DNA of 64,000 nt from DATKPA01 sp051955985 (lineage in GTDB: Bacteria; Planctomycetota; Phycisphaerae; WQYP01): NCBI GenBank assembly GCA_051955985.1, contig JBQCGD010000119.1, positions 20,790 to 84,789 on the forward strand, written 5' to 3'. Shown one piece after another: positions 31,813-41,084 of the stretch (positions within the stretch are counted from its first letter, which is position 1; the number at the start of each line of letters is the position of its first letter). The translations under genes and the position numbers were made by a program. The notes under the pieces are model-generated. The model saw only the letters and a list, made by a program, of their open reading frames with translations. It was not told the origin of the DNA and did no database searches.

Positions 31813-34269
31813 ATGCGCCGATACACCGCTGCGTTTGCAGTTCTCGCGTTGTCTGTGGCCGTTCATGCTGAAAATTCCGCTTCCCTTCCGCCGGGCATCA
31901 CGCTCACGCCCATGCGCGCGGATCTCTACCACACCGGTGATGGATGGATTGATTTCAACAAGAACGGAAAGAAAGACATTTACGAGGATTCCTCCCAGCC
32001 GCTGGAAAAGCGCCTCGATGATCTTCTCTCGCAGATGTCGGTCGAAGAAAAAACGTGCCAGCTTGCCACACTCTATGGCTACGGCCGTGTGCTGAAGGAT
32101 GCGCTTCCTACGCCCGGCTGGAAAAACGAGGTGTGGAAGGATGGCATCGCGAACATCGATGAAATGCACAACGGCGTCGGCCGCGGCAAGCTGGGGGTCG
32201 ATGATCCCTACGCGTGGCCGCCGTCGGCGCACGCGCGGATGATCAACGAACTGCAGAAGTGGTTTATTGAAAACACGCCGCGCGGAATTCCGGTGGATTT
32301 CACCAACGAAGGGATCCGCGGGGTCAACGAGGAACGCTCGACCAACTTCCCCAACGAGCTCGGGCAGGGCGCAACCTGGGACCGCGAACTGGTCTCGAAA
32401 ATCGGGCGCATCACGGGGCAGGAAGGGAAGGTCGAGGGCTTCACAAACATTTACTCCCCGGTGCTCGACATCGCCCAGGACCCGCGCTGGGGCCGGACCG
32501 TCGAGTGCTACAGCGAGGACCCTTTCCTCGTGGCGGAGCTCGGCATTCAGCAGTCGAACGGAATCCGCGAAGAAGGCCTGGCCTCGACCTGCAAGCACTT
32601 TGCCGTGTATTCCGATCCCAAGGGCGGCCGCGACGGAAACGACCGCACCGATCCCCACATCGCCGAACGCGAAATGGAGATGCTCTATCTCTACGCCTGG
32701 CAGCGCGTCGTTGAGGAAGCGCACCCGCTCGGCGTCATGGCCTCCTACAACGATTACGACGGCGTGCCGATCGCAGGCAGCCACGAGTTCATGATCGATC
32801 GCCTGCGCAACGCTTGGGGATTCAACGGCTACGTCGTTTCCGATTCCGGCGCCGTCGAAAACCTCAACAAAAAGCACCACGTCGCCCCGACCGTCGACGA
32901 TGCCCGGGCGATGTACCTCATCGAGGGCGGCAACGTCTGCACCGGCTTCTCGCCGCCGGAAAATTTCATCCTGCCCCTGCGGAAGTTGATCAAGGACGGC
33001 CGGCTCCCCATGTCCGTCGTCGATGCGCGCGTCCGCGACGTGCTGCGGGTGAAGTTCCTCCTGGGATTGTTCGACCACCCGTTCATCACCAATCCCGACG
33101 AAGCGGACAAGATCGTCCATTCTCCGGAAAACGCGCAGGTCGCGCTCCGGGCCGCGCGCGAGTCAATCGTCCTCCTGAAGAACAACGACAAAACGCTGCC
33201 CCTCTCCAAGTCGCTGAAGCACATCCTCGTATGCGGGCCGACCGCAAAAATGACCGAAACCTCTATCGACCGCTACGGCTCGATGGGCGGCAAGGTCGTC
33301 ACGCTGCTCGAAGGCATCCAGGACGCCGTCGGAAAAACGGCGCAGGTCGATTATGCCGAAGGGTGCACCGTCACCGACAAGAACTGGCCTGAGTCCGAAA
33401 TTTTCCCGGAACCGCCCGGCGGCAAAGACCTCGACATGATCAACGACGCCGTCGCCGCCGCAAAGAATGCGGATGTCATCGTCCTCGCCCTCGGCGATTC
33501 CGACAAAACCGTCGGTGAGGCAAAGTCGCGCACCTCCCTCGATCTGCCCGGCTACCAGACCGATCTCGCCAAGGCCCTCGTGAAAACCGGAAAACCCGTC
33601 GTGGTCGTGCTCCTCACCGGCAAACCCTCCAGCATCAACTGGATCGACCGTTACTGCCCCGCCGTCGTCGAGGCATGGTTCCCCGGCGAGGCCGGAGGCA
33701 CCGCCATCGCCGACGTGCTCTTCGGCGACTACAACCCCGGCGGAAAACTCCCCATCACCTTCCCCCGCACCGTCGGCGAAATCCCGTTCAACTTCCCCGC
33801 CAAGCCCTTCTCCCAGGCGCCGCAAACCAAAAAAGCTTTCGACCCCAACGGCAGCGGCAATTCGCTCATCGAAGGGGCCATCTATCCGTTCGGCTACGGC
33901 CTCAGCTACACCACGTTCGACTACTCCCACCTCAAAGTCTCCCCCGAAAAAATCCCCGCCGACGGCGCCGTCACCATCTCCGCCGACATCAAAAACACCG
34001 GCGACCGCCCCGGCGATGAAATCGTCCAGCTCTACCTGCATGATGAAATCAGTTCCGTGACGACCTACGACGAAGTGCTCCGCGGCTTTGAACGCGTCTC
34101 GCTGAAGCCCGGCGAAACCAAAACCGTCACCTTCACCGTCCCGGCGAAAGCCATGGAGCTGATCAACCGCCAGCACCAGCGCGTCGTTGAGCCCGGCGAT
34201 TTCAAAATCATGATCGGCGCCAGCTCCACCGACATCCGCCTCACCGGCAAATACACCGTCGTGCAGTGA
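31813..34269 (+). CDS. Secreted glycoside hydrolase family 3
   Basis: An 818-residue GH3 enzyme with a Sec signal peptide (MRRYTAAFAVLALSVAVHA). The barrel domain contains QDPRWGRTVECYSEDPF and KHFAVYSDPKGGRDGNDRT; the nucleophile is Asp344 in VVSDSGAVE. The second domain follows, and YPFGYGLSYTTFDYS leads into a C-terminal fibronectin-III-like domain. Relatives are exo-acting beta-glucosidases or beta-xylosidases. The ATG at 31813 with GGAGA upstream gives the signal peptide. It begins 38 bases after garR, so the aldarate and hydrolase genes may share transcripts. Confidence 0.88.
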   Translation: MRRYTAAFAVLALSVAVHAENSASLPPGITLTPMRADLYHTGDGWIDFNKNGKKDIYEDSSQPLEKRLDDLLSQMSVEEKTCQLATLYGYGRVLKDALPTPGWKNEVWKDGIANIDEMHNGVGRGKLGVDDPYAWPPSAHARMINELQKWFIENTPRGIPVDFTNEGIRGVNEERSTNFPNELGQGATWDRELVSKIGRITGQEGKVEGFTNIYSPVLDIAQDPRWGRTVECYSEDPFLVAELGIQQSNGIREEGLASTCKHFAVYSDPKGGRDGNDRTDPHIAEREMEMLYLYAWQRVVEEAHPLGVMASYNDYDGVPIAGSHEFMIDRLRNAWGFNGYVVSDSGAVENLNKKHHVAPTVDDARAMYLIEGGNVCTGFSPPENFILPLRKLIKDGRLPMSVVDARVRDVLRVKFLLGLFDHPFITNPDEADKIVHSPENAQVALRAARESIVLLKNNDKTLPLSKSLKHILVCGPTAKMTETSIDRYGSMGGKVVTLLEGIQDAVGKTAQVDYAEGCTVTDKNWPESEIFPEPPGGKDLDMINDAVAAAKNADVIVLALGDSDKTVGEAKSRTSLDLPGYQTDLAKALVKTGKPVVVVLLTGKPSSINWIDRYCPAVVEAWFPGEAGGTAIADVLFGDYNPGGKLPITFPRTVGEIPFNFPAKPFSQAPQTKKAFDPNGSGNSLIEGAIYPFGYGLSYTTFDYSHLKVSPEKIPADGAVTISADIKNTGDRPGDEIVQLYLHDEISSVTTYDEVLRGFERVSLKPGETKTVTFTVPAKAMELINRQHQRVVEPGDFKIMIGASSTDIRLTGKYTVVQ

Positions 34270-34364
34270 CCAGGCCGCGCACCTTTCCCCACATCGACAA
34301 TGCGCGCCGGCAGCATCTCCGGTCGCTGAACCGGCGCTCGGCACTTACCCCTGCGGAGGACCCG

Positions 34365-35639
34365 ATGAAACGTGCTTTTCTCCTGATGATTCCCCTGGCT
34401 TTTGCCGCCTGCTCGAACACGCACGAGGCCGCAACCTCTCCGGGCGCATCCCACCGCGCGCCGCATCTTTTCCGCTACGACTATTCTTCTCTCGAGCGCA
34501 CCCGCGCGCGATACCGCCGCAACGATCCCGCCGTGGCGCCCGTCATCCACGCCCTTCTGGCGAACGCCGACAAGGCCCTCCACGACAAGCCCTATTCCGT
34601 CGTCTATAAAAAGCACACCCTCCCCGGCGTCGATGATCCCCACGAATATGTCTCCCTCGCCCCCTACTACTGGCCCAATCCCAACACGCCCAACCACCTC
34701 CCCTACATTCCCAAGGATGGTCAGCGCAACCCCGAATTCAAGGACTACGACGCTGGCAACCTCATGATGCTCACCGATCACGTCGATGTCCTCTCCCTCG
34801 CCTACTTCTTCAGCGGCGAACAGAAATACGCCGACCGCACCGCCCTCCTCATCAAAACCTGGTTCCTCAATCCCGACACCGCCATGAACCCGAACCTGCA
34901 GCACTGCCAGTCGCAGCCGGGCATCAACGACGCCTTCCACTCCGGCATCATTGAGTCCCGCCGCTTCGTCGACATGATCGATGCGACCTGCCTCCTGCGC
35001 GACAATCCCGCCTGGAGCGCTCAAGACAACGCCGCATTCAAAAAGTGGATCGGCCAGTTCAACCACTGGATGAAAACCGCCAAGGTGGCGCTCGAGGAAG
35101 ATGCCGCGCCCAACAACCACGGCACCTGGTACGACGTCCAGGTCGCCTCCTACGACGTCTTCACCGGCGACATGCAGGATGCCCGGAAAATCCTGGAGAC
35201 CGCCAAGGAGAAACGCATCGGCTCCCAGATCAAGCCCGACGGCTCCCAGCCCCAGGAACTCCGCCGCACCAAGGCCTTCTGGTACAGCGAATTCAACCTC
35301 AACGCGCTCGCCCAGCTTTGCCAGATCGGCACACACCCAGCCGTCCAGGTCGACCTCTGGAACTACCATTCACCCAGGGGCGGCTCCATGAAAAAAGCAA
35401 TCGACTGGCTCATCCCCTACGCGACCGGCGAAAAGGAATGGCCCTACCAGCAGATCGAAGGCCTCAGCGCCAAGGAATTTCTCGTCCCCGTGCGCCAGGC
35501 CGAGATGGTCTGGCACACGACCGAGTACGAACCCGCCCTCGCTCATCTCCGCGGGCAGGATGTGAAAACCGATGACGACACCGAGCATCCTCTCCGTCCA
35601 AAAGGCCTGCAAAACCTCCTCTATCCCCCGCCGCAGTAA
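34365..35639 (+). CDS. Alginate-lyase-family lipoprotein (PF05426-like)
   Basis: A 424-residue lipoprotein (MKRAFLLMIPLAFAACS, lipobox Cys16). The sequence follows the alginate-lyase helical-toroid family: SLAPYYWPNPNTPNHLP near 88, the catalytic-region HCQSQPGIND, and NNHGTWYDVQ near 248, where Asn, His and Tyr are the expected catalytic residues. It would cleave uronate polymers by beta-elimination. The ATG at 34365 has GGAGG six bases upstream; an in-frame start 33 codons earlier gives no signal peptide. It lies between the GH3 and a propeller hydrolase. Confidence 0.83.
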   Translation: MKRAFLLMIPLAFAACSNTHEAATSPGASHRAPHLFRYDYSSLERTRARYRRNDPAVAPVIHALLANADKALHDKPYSVVYKKHTLPGVDDPHEYVSLAPYYWPNPNTPNHLPYIPKDGQRNPEFKDYDAGNLMMLTDHVDVLSLAYFFSGEQKYADRTALLIKTWFLNPDTAMNPNLQHCQSQPGINDAFHSGIIESRRFVDMIDATCLLRDNPAWSAQDNAAFKKWIGQFNHWMKTAKVALEEDAAPNNHGTWYDVQVASYDVFTGDMQDARKILETAKEKRIGSQIKPDGSQPQELRRTKAFWYSEFNLNALAQLCQIGTHPAVQVDLWNYHSPRGGSMKKAIDWLIPYATGEKEWPYQQIEGLSAKEFLVPVRQAEMVWHTTEYEPALAHLRGQDVKTDDDTEHPLRPKGLQNLLYPPPQ

Positions 35640-35693
35640 TCTCCCGCGGCGGACGTTTCTCTGAGTGCCTCGACCTGCTGTTTCGGAGTTGTC

Positions 35694-36698
35694 ATGCCCC
35701 TGCGTCCCGCCTCCCTCGTTGCCGCCCTCTTCCTTTCCCTTTGCTCGATCGGTTACGCCCAGGACACCGCGCCGGCCACGCTCGAAACCGGCAGAACGCT
35801 CCAGCAATGCATCAAGCCCGGCCCGAAAGACGCCGGCTTCGCCATGGACAATTACTTCCTCTGGTGCTCCAGCGTGATCAAGGTCGGCGACACCTACCAC
35901 ATGTTCGCCTCCCGCTGGCCCGTCACGCCCAAGGGTATGGGGGCCTGGACCAGCATGTCCGAATGCGTCCGCGCCACGTCGAAAAACCTCCTCGGGCCTT
36001 ACAAATTCGAGGAAGTCGTGCTGCAGAAGCGGCCCGGCGAGTGGGACAACTCCCGCGTCCACAACGTGAAGATCGTCAAGATCGGCGACACCTTCGTCAT
36101 CTTCTACATCAACAGCGCCAACCAGACCGGCTACGCCTACTCCCAATCGATCACCGGCCCGTGGACCCGCTCCGACAAGTACGTCATCCCCGCATCCAAT
36201 CCTGCCGTGCTCGTCAAACCCGATAACTCCCTTTACGTCTTCTGCCGCCTGCGTGACAAACAGCAGGTAAACCGCGGCATCGCCTACACGGCCCCCGATT
36301 TCAACGGCCCCTACACGCCCATCGAAAACGGCGAGAACCTCCTCCCCAACGGCGGCGAACTCGAAGATCCCTGCATCTGGTGGGCCAACAACCAGTACAA
36401 CATCCTCCTCAATGACTGGAAGGGCCACGCCACCGGCGTCATGAAGAACGGCGCTCAGTACTTCTCGAAGGATGGAATCCACTACACGCTCATGTCGAAA
36501 GAACCCGTCTTCACCAAGACCATCAAGTACGACGACGGCTCCGAAGAAACCGTCGCCCGCCGCGAGCGGCCGTTTATCTACGTCAACGAAAAGGGCGAAG
36601 CCGAGGCGCTCTTCACCGCCGTGCTGCCAAAGGGCGACGGCGCTTACGCCCACATCAACGCCCAGCCGATCGACCATTACATCCCCAGCAATAAGTAA
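35694..36698 (+). CDS. Secreted five-bladed-propeller glycoside hydrolase (GH43/GH117-like)
   Basis: A 334-residue exported protein (signal peptide ending ASLVAALFLSLCSIGYA). Repeated blade-like motifs occur: KVGDTYHMFASRWP, RVHNVKIVKIGDTFVIFY, NPAVLVKPDNSLYVF and ELEDPCIWWANNQYNILLND. ELEDPCIWW resembles the acid-bearing blade of GH43-type propellers. I cannot tell the family member or bond cleaved. GGAGTTGTC precedes the ATG. It starts 54 bases after the alginate-lyase-like gene and is probably in the same transcript. Confidence 0.72.
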   Translation: MPLRPASLVAALFLSLCSIGYAQDTAPATLETGRTLQQCIKPGPKDAGFAMDNYFLWCSSVIKVGDTYHMFASRWPVTPKGMGAWTSMSECVRATSKNLLGPYKFEEVVLQKRPGEWDNSRVHNVKIVKIGDTFVIFYINSANQTGYAYSQSITGPWTRSDKYVIPASNPAVLVKPDNSLYVFCRLRDKQQVNRGIAYTAPDFNGPYTPIENGENLLPNGGELEDPCIWWANNQYNILLNDWKGHATGVMKNGAQYFSKDGIHYTLMSKEPVFTKTIKYDDGSEETVARRERPFIYVNEKGEAEALFTAVLPKGDGAYAHINAQPIDHYIPSNK

Positions 36699-36870
36699 GG
36701 CAAATCCCCGCGGCGAATCCACGCCGCCGCCGCGCGCCGGGGCGGGGAACCGCTGCGCGCACAAAAGAATCCCATCCCACAAAATATATTTTCCCTATTC
36801 GCATTTCCCGCGATATGCTTCTCGTTCCACATCCACAAATATCTCTGTCTTCATCCTGTGAGGTTTGCCG

Positions 36871-39654
36871 ATGCCCCTCGAACGCGCGGAGTTTCCCCTC
36901 TCCCGTCGCACCCTCCTTGCCGCCGGTGGCGCCGCCTTGCTCTCTGCCTGCGCCGGCCCTTCCACGACCCGCGCCGCCAAACGAGCCGCCGCGGATGCCC
37001 CCGCCAACCCGCATTTCATGCAGGGCTGGCAACTGCAATCCTCCGAAAAAATCACCCTCTCCGGCGAACAACTGTCGATGCCCAACGGCGCCGCCGGCCC
37101 CTGGTACAACGTCGATCTTCCCTCCACCGTCCTCGCCGCCCTCGTCGCCAACGGCGAATACCCTGACCTCTTCACCGGCGACAACCTCCAGAATGTCCCG
37201 CGCTCCCGCTTCTTCCACACGCCCGCCCCCGCTGAAGACAATGAAGCCGCTCCCCGGAAGAAACCCGCCGCTCCCTTCCGCCCCATCTCCTGGTGGTACC
37301 GCAAGGAATTCCGCACCCCCGCCGATACCGCCGGAAAACAACTCTTCCTCTACTTCAAAGGCATCAACTATCGCGCCAACATCTTCCTCAACGGAAAAAA
37401 AATCGCCGACGCCCAAACCGCCGTCGGCACCTACCGCGACCTCGAACTCAACATCACCGGCCGCCTCGCCACCGACAACGGCCCCAACGCCCTCGCCGTC
37501 GAAGTCTTCCCGCCCGACATGAACAACGACCTCGCCATCACCTTCGTCGACTGGGCCCCCCACGTCCCCGACGCCAACATGGGCCTCTGGCAGGATGTCG
37601 AACTCCGCACCTCCGGCCCCGTCTCCCTCCGCCACCCCTTCGTCGAAACCGATTTCGATCCTGCCAACCCCGCCACCGCCACGCTCCGCCCCTTTGTCGA
37701 CCTCACCAACCACACCGACAAACCCATCTCCGGTATGCTCACCTTCACCATCGACGGCGAGCCGCGCTATTACTCCTCGCGCGTATTCATCCCCGCAGGC
37801 CAGACCGTCACCTTCAACGCACGCCAATACGAGAACACCCTCGCCATCCCGATCGAAAAGCCCCGACTATGGTGGCCCTGGCAGCTCGGCGAGCCCGAAC
37901 TTTACACCCTCCGCGCCACCTTCCTCCTCGGCGACTCGCCCACCGAAGGCGAACACTCCGACTCCGCCTCCCTCCGCTTCGGCATCCGCAAAGTCACCTC
38001 CCGCCTCCTCCCGCCCCCCGAAGGCGACACCAAGGAATCCCTCCTCTTCACCGTGAACGGCATCGACATGCTCCTCCTCGGCGGCGGCTACGCGCCCGAC
38101 CTCCTCCAGCGCCGCACCATGCCCGACCGCCCCGACTACCAGGAAGACCAGGTCCGCTATGCCAAAGCCATGAACCTCAACACCATCCGCCTCGAAGGCA
38201 AACTCGAGGACGATCACTTCTACGACCTGTGCGACGAACACGGCATGCTCGTCATGGCCGGCTGGTGCTGCTGCTCCCCCTGGGAAAAGTGGAAAAGCTG
38301 GAAGCAGGAACAACATGACGTCGCCATGGCCTCCCTCCGCTACCAGATCCGCCGCTTTCGCCAGCACCCCAGCGCTGTCGCCTGGCTCAACGGCTCCGAC
38401 AACCCCCCGCCCGCCGACATCGAGCGCCAATACCTCGCCATCGAAAAGGAACTCCGCCTCCCCGTCCCAACCATCTCCAGCGCCACCGCCAAAAAAGCCG
38501 ACTCCGGCCCCAGCGGCGTCAAAATGGAAGGCCCCTACAAATGGGTCCCGCCCATCTACTGGCTCGCCGACAAAACCAAGGGTGGCGCCCACGGCTTCAA
38601 TACCGAAGTCGGCCCCGGCGCCGTCCCGCCCCCCGTCGAATCCCTCGAAAAAATGCTCCCCCCCGGCCACCGCTGGCCCATGGACGGCGTCTGGGAATTC
38701 CACGCCGGCGGCGGCACCTTCGGCAAAATCACCGACTTCACCGACGCCCTCAACGCCCGCTTCGGCGCGCCCAACTCCCTCGCCGATTTCGCCTGGAAAT
38801 CCCAGGCCCAGGCCTACGAAACCATCCGCGCCATGTACGAAGCCTTCCGCCGCAACAAATTCAATTCCGGTGGGGGGGCCACCGGCGAAATCCAGTGGAT
38901 GCTCAACAACGCCTGGCCCTCCACCATCTGGCACCTCTACGACTACTACCTCCGCCCCGGCGCTGCCTACTTCGCCACCCGCATCGCCTGCGAGCCCCTC
39001 CACGCCCTTTACTCCTACGACAACCACAGCATCGTCATCGCCAACGACACCCTCCGCGACGCGCCCTCGCTTACAATCACCGCCGACATCTACGACATCC
39101 ACTCGCAAAAGCGCCACACGCAATCCGCCACGCTCACCGCCCCGGCCAACAAATCCGTCCCCGCCTTCACCCTCGACATCCCCAGCGACATCTCCCCCAC
39201 CTTCTTCCTCCGCCTCACCCTCACCGACCCCCCCGGCAAAACTGTCTCCACCAACTCCTACTTCCTCTCTGCGAAACCCGACGTCATGGACTGGAACAAG
39301 GAAGTCAAAGACGACTGGGCCATCACGCCAACCTCTCGCTACGCTGATTTCACCCAGTTGCAGTCCCTTCCGCCGGTGAAACTCTCAATCACCCCGCCGC
39401 GGGTCCGCCACTTCGGCGAGGAGGACGAAGCCCGCGTCACCGTGACGAACTCCTCCGATTCCATCGCGCTCTTCGTCCGCGCACGCCTCTTGAATCCCGC
39501 CGACAACGAACTCCTCCCTATCCGCTGGAGCGACAATTACATCATGCTCCTTCCCGGCGAGGCGCGCCCCCTCTCCGCCCGCTATCTCGCATCCGATGCC
39601 CGCGGAGCCGACCTCCACGCCGTCGTCGATTGCTTCAACAACGCCCGCAAATAG
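36871..39654 (+). CDS. Tat-exported GH2, exo-beta-D-glucosaminidase-like
   Basis: A 927-residue GH2 enzyme with a Tat lipoprotein-type signal (LSRRTLLAAGGAALLSAC). Domains are a sugar-binding jelly roll (about 55-250, SWWYRKEF), an Ig-like domain, and the barrel. The barrel has WLNGSDN with acid/base candidate Asp510 and FNTEVGPG with nucleophile Glu579. An aspartate acid/base in GSDN is the feature that separates exo-glucosaminidases of the CsxA group from ordinary GH2 galactosidases, whose acid/base is Glu. Substrates are probably glucosamine- or mannose-containing oligosaccharides. ATG at 36871 with GAGG upstream. A G7 run occurs at 38872-38878. Confidence 0.82.
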   Translation: MPLERAEFPLSRRTLLAAGGAALLSACAGPSTTRAAKRAAADAPANPHFMQGWQLQSSEKITLSGEQLSMPNGAAGPWYNVDLPSTVLAALVANGEYPDLFTGDNLQNVPRSRFFHTPAPAEDNEAAPRKKPAAPFRPISWWYRKEFRTPADTAGKQLFLYFKGINYRANIFLNGKKIADAQTAVGTYRDLELNITGRLATDNGPNALAVEVFPPDMNNDLAITFVDWAPHVPDANMGLWQDVELRTSGPVSLRHPFVETDFDPANPATATLRPFVDLTNHTDKPISGMLTFTIDGEPRYYSSRVFIPAGQTVTFNARQYENTLAIPIEKPRLWWPWQLGEPELYTLRATFLLGDSPTEGEHSDSASLRFGIRKVTSRLLPPPEGDTKESLLFTVNGIDMLLLGGGYAPDLLQRRTMPDRPDYQEDQVRYAKAMNLNTIRLEGKLEDDHFYDLCDEHGMLVMAGWCCCSPWEKWKSWKQEQHDVAMASLRYQIRRFRQHPSAVAWLNGSDNPPPADIERQYLAIEKELRLPVPTISSATAKKADSGPSGVKMEGPYKWVPPIYWLADKTKGGAHGFNTEVGPGAVPPPVESLEKMLPPGHRWPMDGVWEFHAGGGTFGKITDFTDALNARFGAPNSLADFAWKSQAQAYETIRAMYEAFRRNKFNSGGGATGEIQWMLNNAWPSTIWHLYDYYLRPGAAYFATRIACEPLHALYSYDNHSIVIANDTLRDAPSLTITADIYDIHSQKRHTQSATLTAPANKSVPAFTLDIPSDISPTFFLRLTLTDPPGKTVSTNSYFLSAKPDVMDWNKEVKDDWAITPTSRYADFTQLQSLPPVKLSITPPRVRHFGEEDEARVTVTNSSDSIALFVRARLLNPADNELLPIRWSDNYIMLLPGEARPLSARYLASDARGADLHAVVDCFNNARK

Positions 39655-39860
39655 CCGGAACCTCGCGTAAAAGCCCGATATTCCTGCCGCAAAAGAGAGA
39701 ACCATTGACGTGATTAACGATTGTTCACCGCGATAAGCAGAGGTACGTTGCAATCACTCATTCCGTTGCCGCGCCGCCAGCAGCGCTCGCCGCTCCTGGC
39801 GGCCCGGCCAACACCTTTCGCCTCGCCGCAACGCTCTTCCCTTGCTCTTCCGGAGAACCC

Positions 39861-40949
39861 ATGCTGCGCACCTCGGCTGTTTTCACCGCCGCCTGTCTCT
39901 GCACCATCGCAGCCCGCGCTGCAGTCTCCGCCCCCGCCCTTCATGACAAGCTCGCCCGCATCGTCCATTCCGACTCCGAAGCCGCCGCCCTTTTCTCCGA
40001 TCTCCGGAAGCAGGCCGACGACGCCCTCCACGATGCCCCCAATCCCATCAAAACGATCGTCAGCGAAGGTCACCTCGGAAGCGATCCCGATCGCATCCGC
40101 ACCTACCAGTCGCTCCCCGACATCGACAAGATCAACGCCTTGCATTACGCCTGGGTCGTCACGCTCGACGAAAAATACTTCACCAAGCTGCGGGAATTCC
40201 TCCTCGCCTGGGCAAGCGTCAACGTCTCGCAGGGAAACCCCATCAACGACACCAAGCTCGAACCCCTCATCTACGCCTATGCCGACGCCCGCAAATCCCT
40301 CTCCCCCGACGACCGTCGCGTCATCAATCGCTGGTGTTCGACCATGGCCCACGCCCTCATCGATGCCATGGCCCAACGCCCCGATACCCTCGTCATCAAC
40401 TGGCAGAGCCACCGCCTCAAAATGATTGGCCTCGTCGCCTTTCTCCTCCACGACGACCAGCTCACCTCCTTCGCCATCGACGGCTACCGCAAACAGCTCC
40501 GCGACAATCTCCGCCCCGATGGCGCCTCCATCGATTTCGAAGTGCGCGACGCCCTCCATTACCACTGCTACGACCTCGAACCCCTCCTCTCCCTCGCCAT
40601 CGCCGCAGACCAGCACGGCATCGATCTCTACCACGAACAATCCCCCGCCGGCGCCTCCCTCCCGAAGTCCGTCGCCTTCCTCCTCCCCTTCTGCGACGGC
40701 TCCAAACCTCACCCCGAGTTCGTCCACTCCACCGTCGACTTCGACCGCCAGCGCGCCGCCTCTGGAGACCGCATGTACCAGGCCGGCCGCGCCTTCGACC
40801 CCCACATGGCCACCCACACTCTCGAACTCGCCGCCTACTTCGACCCCTCCCTCGTCCCCCTCCTCGCCAGAATCACCCACGCATCGCACCCGCGCTATCC
40901 CACGTGGCAGATCGTCCTCAACGATACGCTCCGAAAAAATGCCAACTGA
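39861..40949 (+). CDS. Secreted alginate-lyase-like protein, second copy
   Basis: A 362-residue exported protein (signal peptide MLRTSAVFTAACLCTIAARA). The helical toroid signatures are NWQSHRLKMIGLV near 176 and GASIDFEVRDALHYHCYDLE near 219, where Asn, His and Tyr are plausible catalytic residues as in alginate/heparinase-type lyases. It is only distantly similar to the lyase at 34365. GGAGAACCC precedes the ATG. It lies 206 bases after the GH2 gene, in a run of carbohydrate-active genes. Confidence 0.75.
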   Translation: MLRTSAVFTAACLCTIAARAAVSAPALHDKLARIVHSDSEAAALFSDLRKQADDALHDAPNPIKTIVSEGHLGSDPDRIRTYQSLPDIDKINALHYAWVVTLDEKYFTKLREFLLAWASVNVSQGNPINDTKLEPLIYAYADARKSLSPDDRRVINRWCSTMAHALIDAMAQRPDTLVINWQSHRLKMIGLVAFLLHDDQLTSFAIDGYRKQLRDNLRPDGASIDFEVRDALHYHCYDLEPLLSLAIAADQHGIDLYHEQSPAGASLPKSVAFLLPFCDGSKPHPEFVHSTVDFDRQRAASGDRMYQAGRAFDPHMATHTLELAAYFDPSLVPLLARITHASHPRYPTWQIVLNDTLRKNAN

Positions 40950-40985
40950 AGCGAACCCGCCCGCCGTCTGATAATCCACTTTCCG

Positions 40986-41015
40986 TTGGGCATGTCGCTT
41001 TTCCCGGTGTATATC
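40986..41015 (+). promoter_or_regulatory. Weak promoter-like pair before the PL8-like gene
   Basis: TTGGGC (40986-40991) and TATATC (41010-41015) with an 18-base spacer lie about 70 bases upstream of the start at 41085. Each hexamer matches the sigma-70 consensus only partly. Confidence 0.28.
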
Positions 41016-41084
41016 TCTCAGAGACGCTTCATCCGCCTCCCCCTCTTCGGCGGCTGAAACGCGGCAGGCGAGCGAGGCGTGATC

